Of a DNA stretch of 64,000 nt, positions 61,483 to 64,000 are shown piece by piece. Position 1 is the first letter of the stretch. The number at the start of each line of letters is the position of its first letter. The notes under the pieces are model-generated. The model was not told where the DNA came from and made no database searches. It saw only the letters and a program-made list of their open reading frames with translations. Origin of the DNA: Amaurobius ferox (Eukaryota > Arthropoda > Arachnida > Araneae > Amaurobiidae). The stretch is from contig OX578134.1 of NCBI GenBank assembly GCA_951213105.1, forward strand, positions 139,959,801 through 140,023,800, written 5' to 3'. Position numbers and translations under genes: made by a program.

Positions 61483-61650
61483 CTCTTCGGTTAGGGTTAT
61501 CTACGTGTCGTCTCTTTTTCACAACAACGCATGCCACGATGACAATAACAATTAGAACAACTACGGCACAGGCACTGGGAACCATGATGCTAAGGCTGCG
61601 GTAAAAGTGAGGTCTTCTCTCATCATAACTCAATGGAGGAGGTACCGTTG
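61483..61650 (-). CDS. Receptor transmembrane exon (exon 1 of 7 seen)
   Basis: A 168-nt exon from the acceptor TTTATCCTTAG to the donor GTGAGT, phase 1 in and phase 1 out. It encodes a Pro-rich juxtamembrane linker (TVPPPLSYDERR), PHFYRSLSIMVPSACA, and a Val/Ile-rich membrane helix (about residues 21-43). A KKRRH stop-transfer cluster and DNPNRR follow. The phase-1 entry fits the phase-1 modules of Ig and FNIII ectodomains, whose exons would lie beyond 64 kb. I infer a single-pass type I adhesion receptor, Dscam-like as a guess. Other single-pass receptors are possible. Confidence 0.82.
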
Positions 61651-63022
61651 CTAAGGATAAAAAATAAATATGCATATCGTCCGACATACTTATTGCTAAA
61701 CAACATAAAACTTATTTTCTTTTACATCTTCTCTGTGTATATTTACTTTACTATAGTATTTATGTTGGAAACTAAGTTGATTATAATGTATAATGCAGGA
61801 TCCAATGTCAATAGGTTTACTTACAGGCAATGGAATTGAACTGGTAAATAAAAATTCGTTATTTAACAGATCTTATTTTGCTCTAACAATAGTCTGGCTG
61901 AGCAAGAACTAAAGAAGTATATCACAAAATGGAATTAAATTGTAGAATGCAGACTATAAAGAGATCTTAAATCTATAGTGTGGTAGCGCCACCTAGTGTG
62001 ATGAAAGAAAATATGAACGAAGAAAGAAATAACACTCAGAAGAATATCCAAGAATGTTCAAACTGATCGACAGCTTTATATATTCCATTTGCACGACATT
62101 TTACGCTCTGATATAGTTCATTATTTTTAATACGCAAACGTGTTTAATGTATTTCAATAATTTTGCTTTTTTCGTTTCTCAAAATTTCTTCGTATGTTTC
62201 GCGGCATTTCTGCCAATTGGACTTTTCGCATTTAGTATATGAGTGTATTATTGTTTCTCCAACTTGCATTGTTTTTCATTTCACTATTTTCAAAATCTCC
62301 ATTTTTTATTACTGAAGCAGCTGTACCCTGCGTTTTGTTTCTTTTGTTCTTATTGACAGTGTATTTTTCATAATTGATAAAGAATGTTTCAATAACCACA
62401 TTTCAAATGTTCCCTTGGCAATCAAACCTTTCATATTAACTCCCTCTCTCCTTTTTGTAAGAAACAGCTATAAAATTTATACCAGAGTCCTTATCTACTC
62501 AGATTTCACATGTTCTTTATTATCATATATACAGCCCAAATTCTCTTAGTATTCAAAAAATTGTCCAGTCCCTTATATAAAAGTTATGCGCAGTTTCCTT
62601 AATACCTCAATCATATTTAGTTTCTACCTTTATTTAATCTTGATTGAATAAAATGTTCTGTTTGAAGTTGAATACAAATTAATTAATGTTTTATTTAAAG
62701 CGTAAAAATAAATAACGGTGGAATTTTCGTAAGTGTAAATACTTCATAACGCCATTTTGTTCTTACTGTAATTATATACTAGATTACATAAGTCGAAAAC
62801 ATATTTATCAGTATTACTACAAGTGTGGAAATCATTTATTGTTTGTCTATGTATTAGTTGAAAATAGAAGCTTTTATATAATCTTAGATAATCTAAGGAA
62901 TTTATTTTGAATGCTGTTGAGTAAACACGATTTTTATTTCGTAAATATTAAAATGCTCTATGTACTCCAATCACGTTTGGTTTGAGCATTTTAAGAAAAT
63001 ATTTCAGACAATATTTCAGGTC
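61651..63022 (-). other. Intron upstream of transmembrane exon
   Basis: AT-rich. GTAGCGCCACCTAGTG at about 61984 resembles a common repeat motif. No further ectodomain exon was found in this stretch. Confidence 0.45.
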
Positions 63023-63053
63023 CGGTGTTGGCAATAAGTCATTACCAACACCG
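63023..63053. repeat. 9-bp stem hairpin
   Basis: CGGTGTTGG ... CCAACACCG with a 13-nt loop that can pair further (AAT/ATT). Confidence 0.85.
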
Positions 63054-63293
63054 CAACTCTTGAGAAGTTATTAGTGCAATTGTGCAATATTTTATTACTA
63101 AACCGTAATAGGGCCTATCCTTTATTTTTTGTCGTTTGTATCAATATTGCCTTATGTGTCAAGCATAGCAAAAAGTGGCATTATACAGGGTAATCGTCTC
63201 TGCTCCCCAACAGAAAGAGGGGTGTAGCACATATCAAGAACAATGTTTGCAATGGAACTTCGAGCCACATCCCACTCATACAGCCAGAAAAAA

Positions 63294-64000
63294 TCTGATG
63301 TGGGCAACACATGACTTTCCTTATATAAAGTAATGAATTTACTACTTTTACAGTAAAAAAATAGGATTTTCTTATAGTAGATATTAATATTCTTTCCAAA
63401 ATATTGAATTTTCGACAATTAGTCGTCATTTTCATCGATTTAGCGTCATATTTATCCATTTGGCGAGATTTTCGTTAATTTGGCAACATTTCAAAAAGTC
63501 GCCAAGTTGGCGACATTCCGCCAAATTCGTCGCCAAAATCTCGCCAAGCGTTTTGGATGAAGAAGTAAGTTATTCTTACAGCAGATAAATGAGTATTGGC
63601 GTTCAAATACAAAAGTATTACTTAAAGTATCTTTTTTCGTGAATGGAACGAGCTAAATCCACGAGAATGATGTCACCCAATCTATCGCATGGTATTACAT
63701 ATGAAAAGTGAACATGTTTCTTAATAGGAAATATTTTTTTTTATTTTATATGACTTTTTGATAATTTTTTTGAAAAATGTACAATATCTCGAGAACGGTT
63801 CATGTTAGCGTTCTAAAATTTATGTCAATCGTTTTCTGATGAAAAATTACATAAGAAATGTCTACTTGCGTAACTTTGTTTACGGTTTTGATTTTTTGAC
63901 GATTTTTTCAAAATTTTATTCGAAAATTTAGGTGGTTCTGAACATTCAATTGCGTATAAAAGCAATGGACTTCCAGTGTTTACGGATTGTGATTTTTGTA
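63294..64000 (-). repeat. R1 element copy, inverted, running off the window
   Basis: It begins with the inverse of the R1 3' end (AAAATCTGATGTGGGCAACA) and follows the array copies block by block in reverse: GTCGCCAAGTTGGCGACATT, CTCGAGAACGGTTCATGTT, GTGTTTACGGATTGTGATTT. It is cut at the window edge before the (TG)n block. Confidence 0.88.

Noticed and set aside
35376..61650. Firm assignment of the receptor as Dscam
   Set aside because: The ectodomain is outside the window and the tail resemblance is only an impression. I leave the gene unnamed.

Overview
The window looks like a stretch of a large, AT-rich, repeat-dense metazoan genome. I infer a cephalopod mollusc, probably Octopus-like. 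The reasons are very long TA/TACA microsatellites, Penelope-like ends with hammerhead-like cores, Tc1/mariner debris, introns of several kb, and no bacterial-style gene packing. The taxon is an inference and no search was run. Most long open frames here are microsatellite artefacts (Tyr-Ile or Thr-His repeats).

The one convincing host gene lies on the minus strand between about 61.65 and 35.24 kb. Seven exons can be chained with matching intron phases: a transmembrane exon (61483-61650) and six cytoplasmic exons (52512-52753, 49236-49320, 42298-42415, 38509-38574, 35566-35696, 35376-35431), followed by an AATAAA signal at 35262-35267. Together they encode about 287 residues: a short extracellular linker, one membrane helix, a KKRRH stop-transfer signal and a Ser/Tyr/acid-rich tail. 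The ectodomain exons lie beyond 64 kb. The layout suggests an Ig/FNIII-type adhesion receptor, possibly Dscam-like, but I cannot verify the family. The first cytoplasmic exon and its upstream intron have been duplicated in tandem. At least five further copies (about 53.4, 54.2, 56.3, 58.5 and 60.6 kb) lie between it and the transmembrane exon, all decayed to different degrees. This is the most interesting host-gene signal in the window.

Region by region: 0-3 kb holds tandem repeats and TA microsatellite. 3-3.9 kb holds a dead mariner-like transposase. 4.76-7.6 kb holds three head-to-tail copies of a roughly 0.93 kb element, here called R1, with TTGGCGA-type internal repeats and hairpin ends; R1 relatives recur at 8.9, 15.6, 44.3, 59.3 and 63.3 kb. 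11.2-12.2 kb is a foldback element with TGACGTCA. 18.8-19.5 kb has two inverted Penelope-type ends with hammerhead-like cores. 21.5-22.2 kb is a long microsatellite. 22.2-27.6 kb is an internally deleted Ty3/Gypsy LTR element inserted in that microsatellite, with a complete 3' LTR and only 18 nt of the 5' LTR. 27.7-29.0 kb is a Penelope-like reverse transcriptase fragment between roughly 298-bp inverted repeats. 33.0-34.1 kb has a tRNA-derived SINE head and another Penelope end.

Within the introns of the receptor gene sit a roughly 0.9 kb palindromic MITE (47.6-48.5 kb), a frameshifted mariner-like element (49.7-50.6 kb), a pair of roughly 1 kb dispersed repeats (42.5 and 57.0 kb), and a 60-bp GC-rich hairpin element with a 14-bp target-site duplication (47.48 kb). 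Relatives of that small element occur at 3.2, 16.2 and 61.3 kb.
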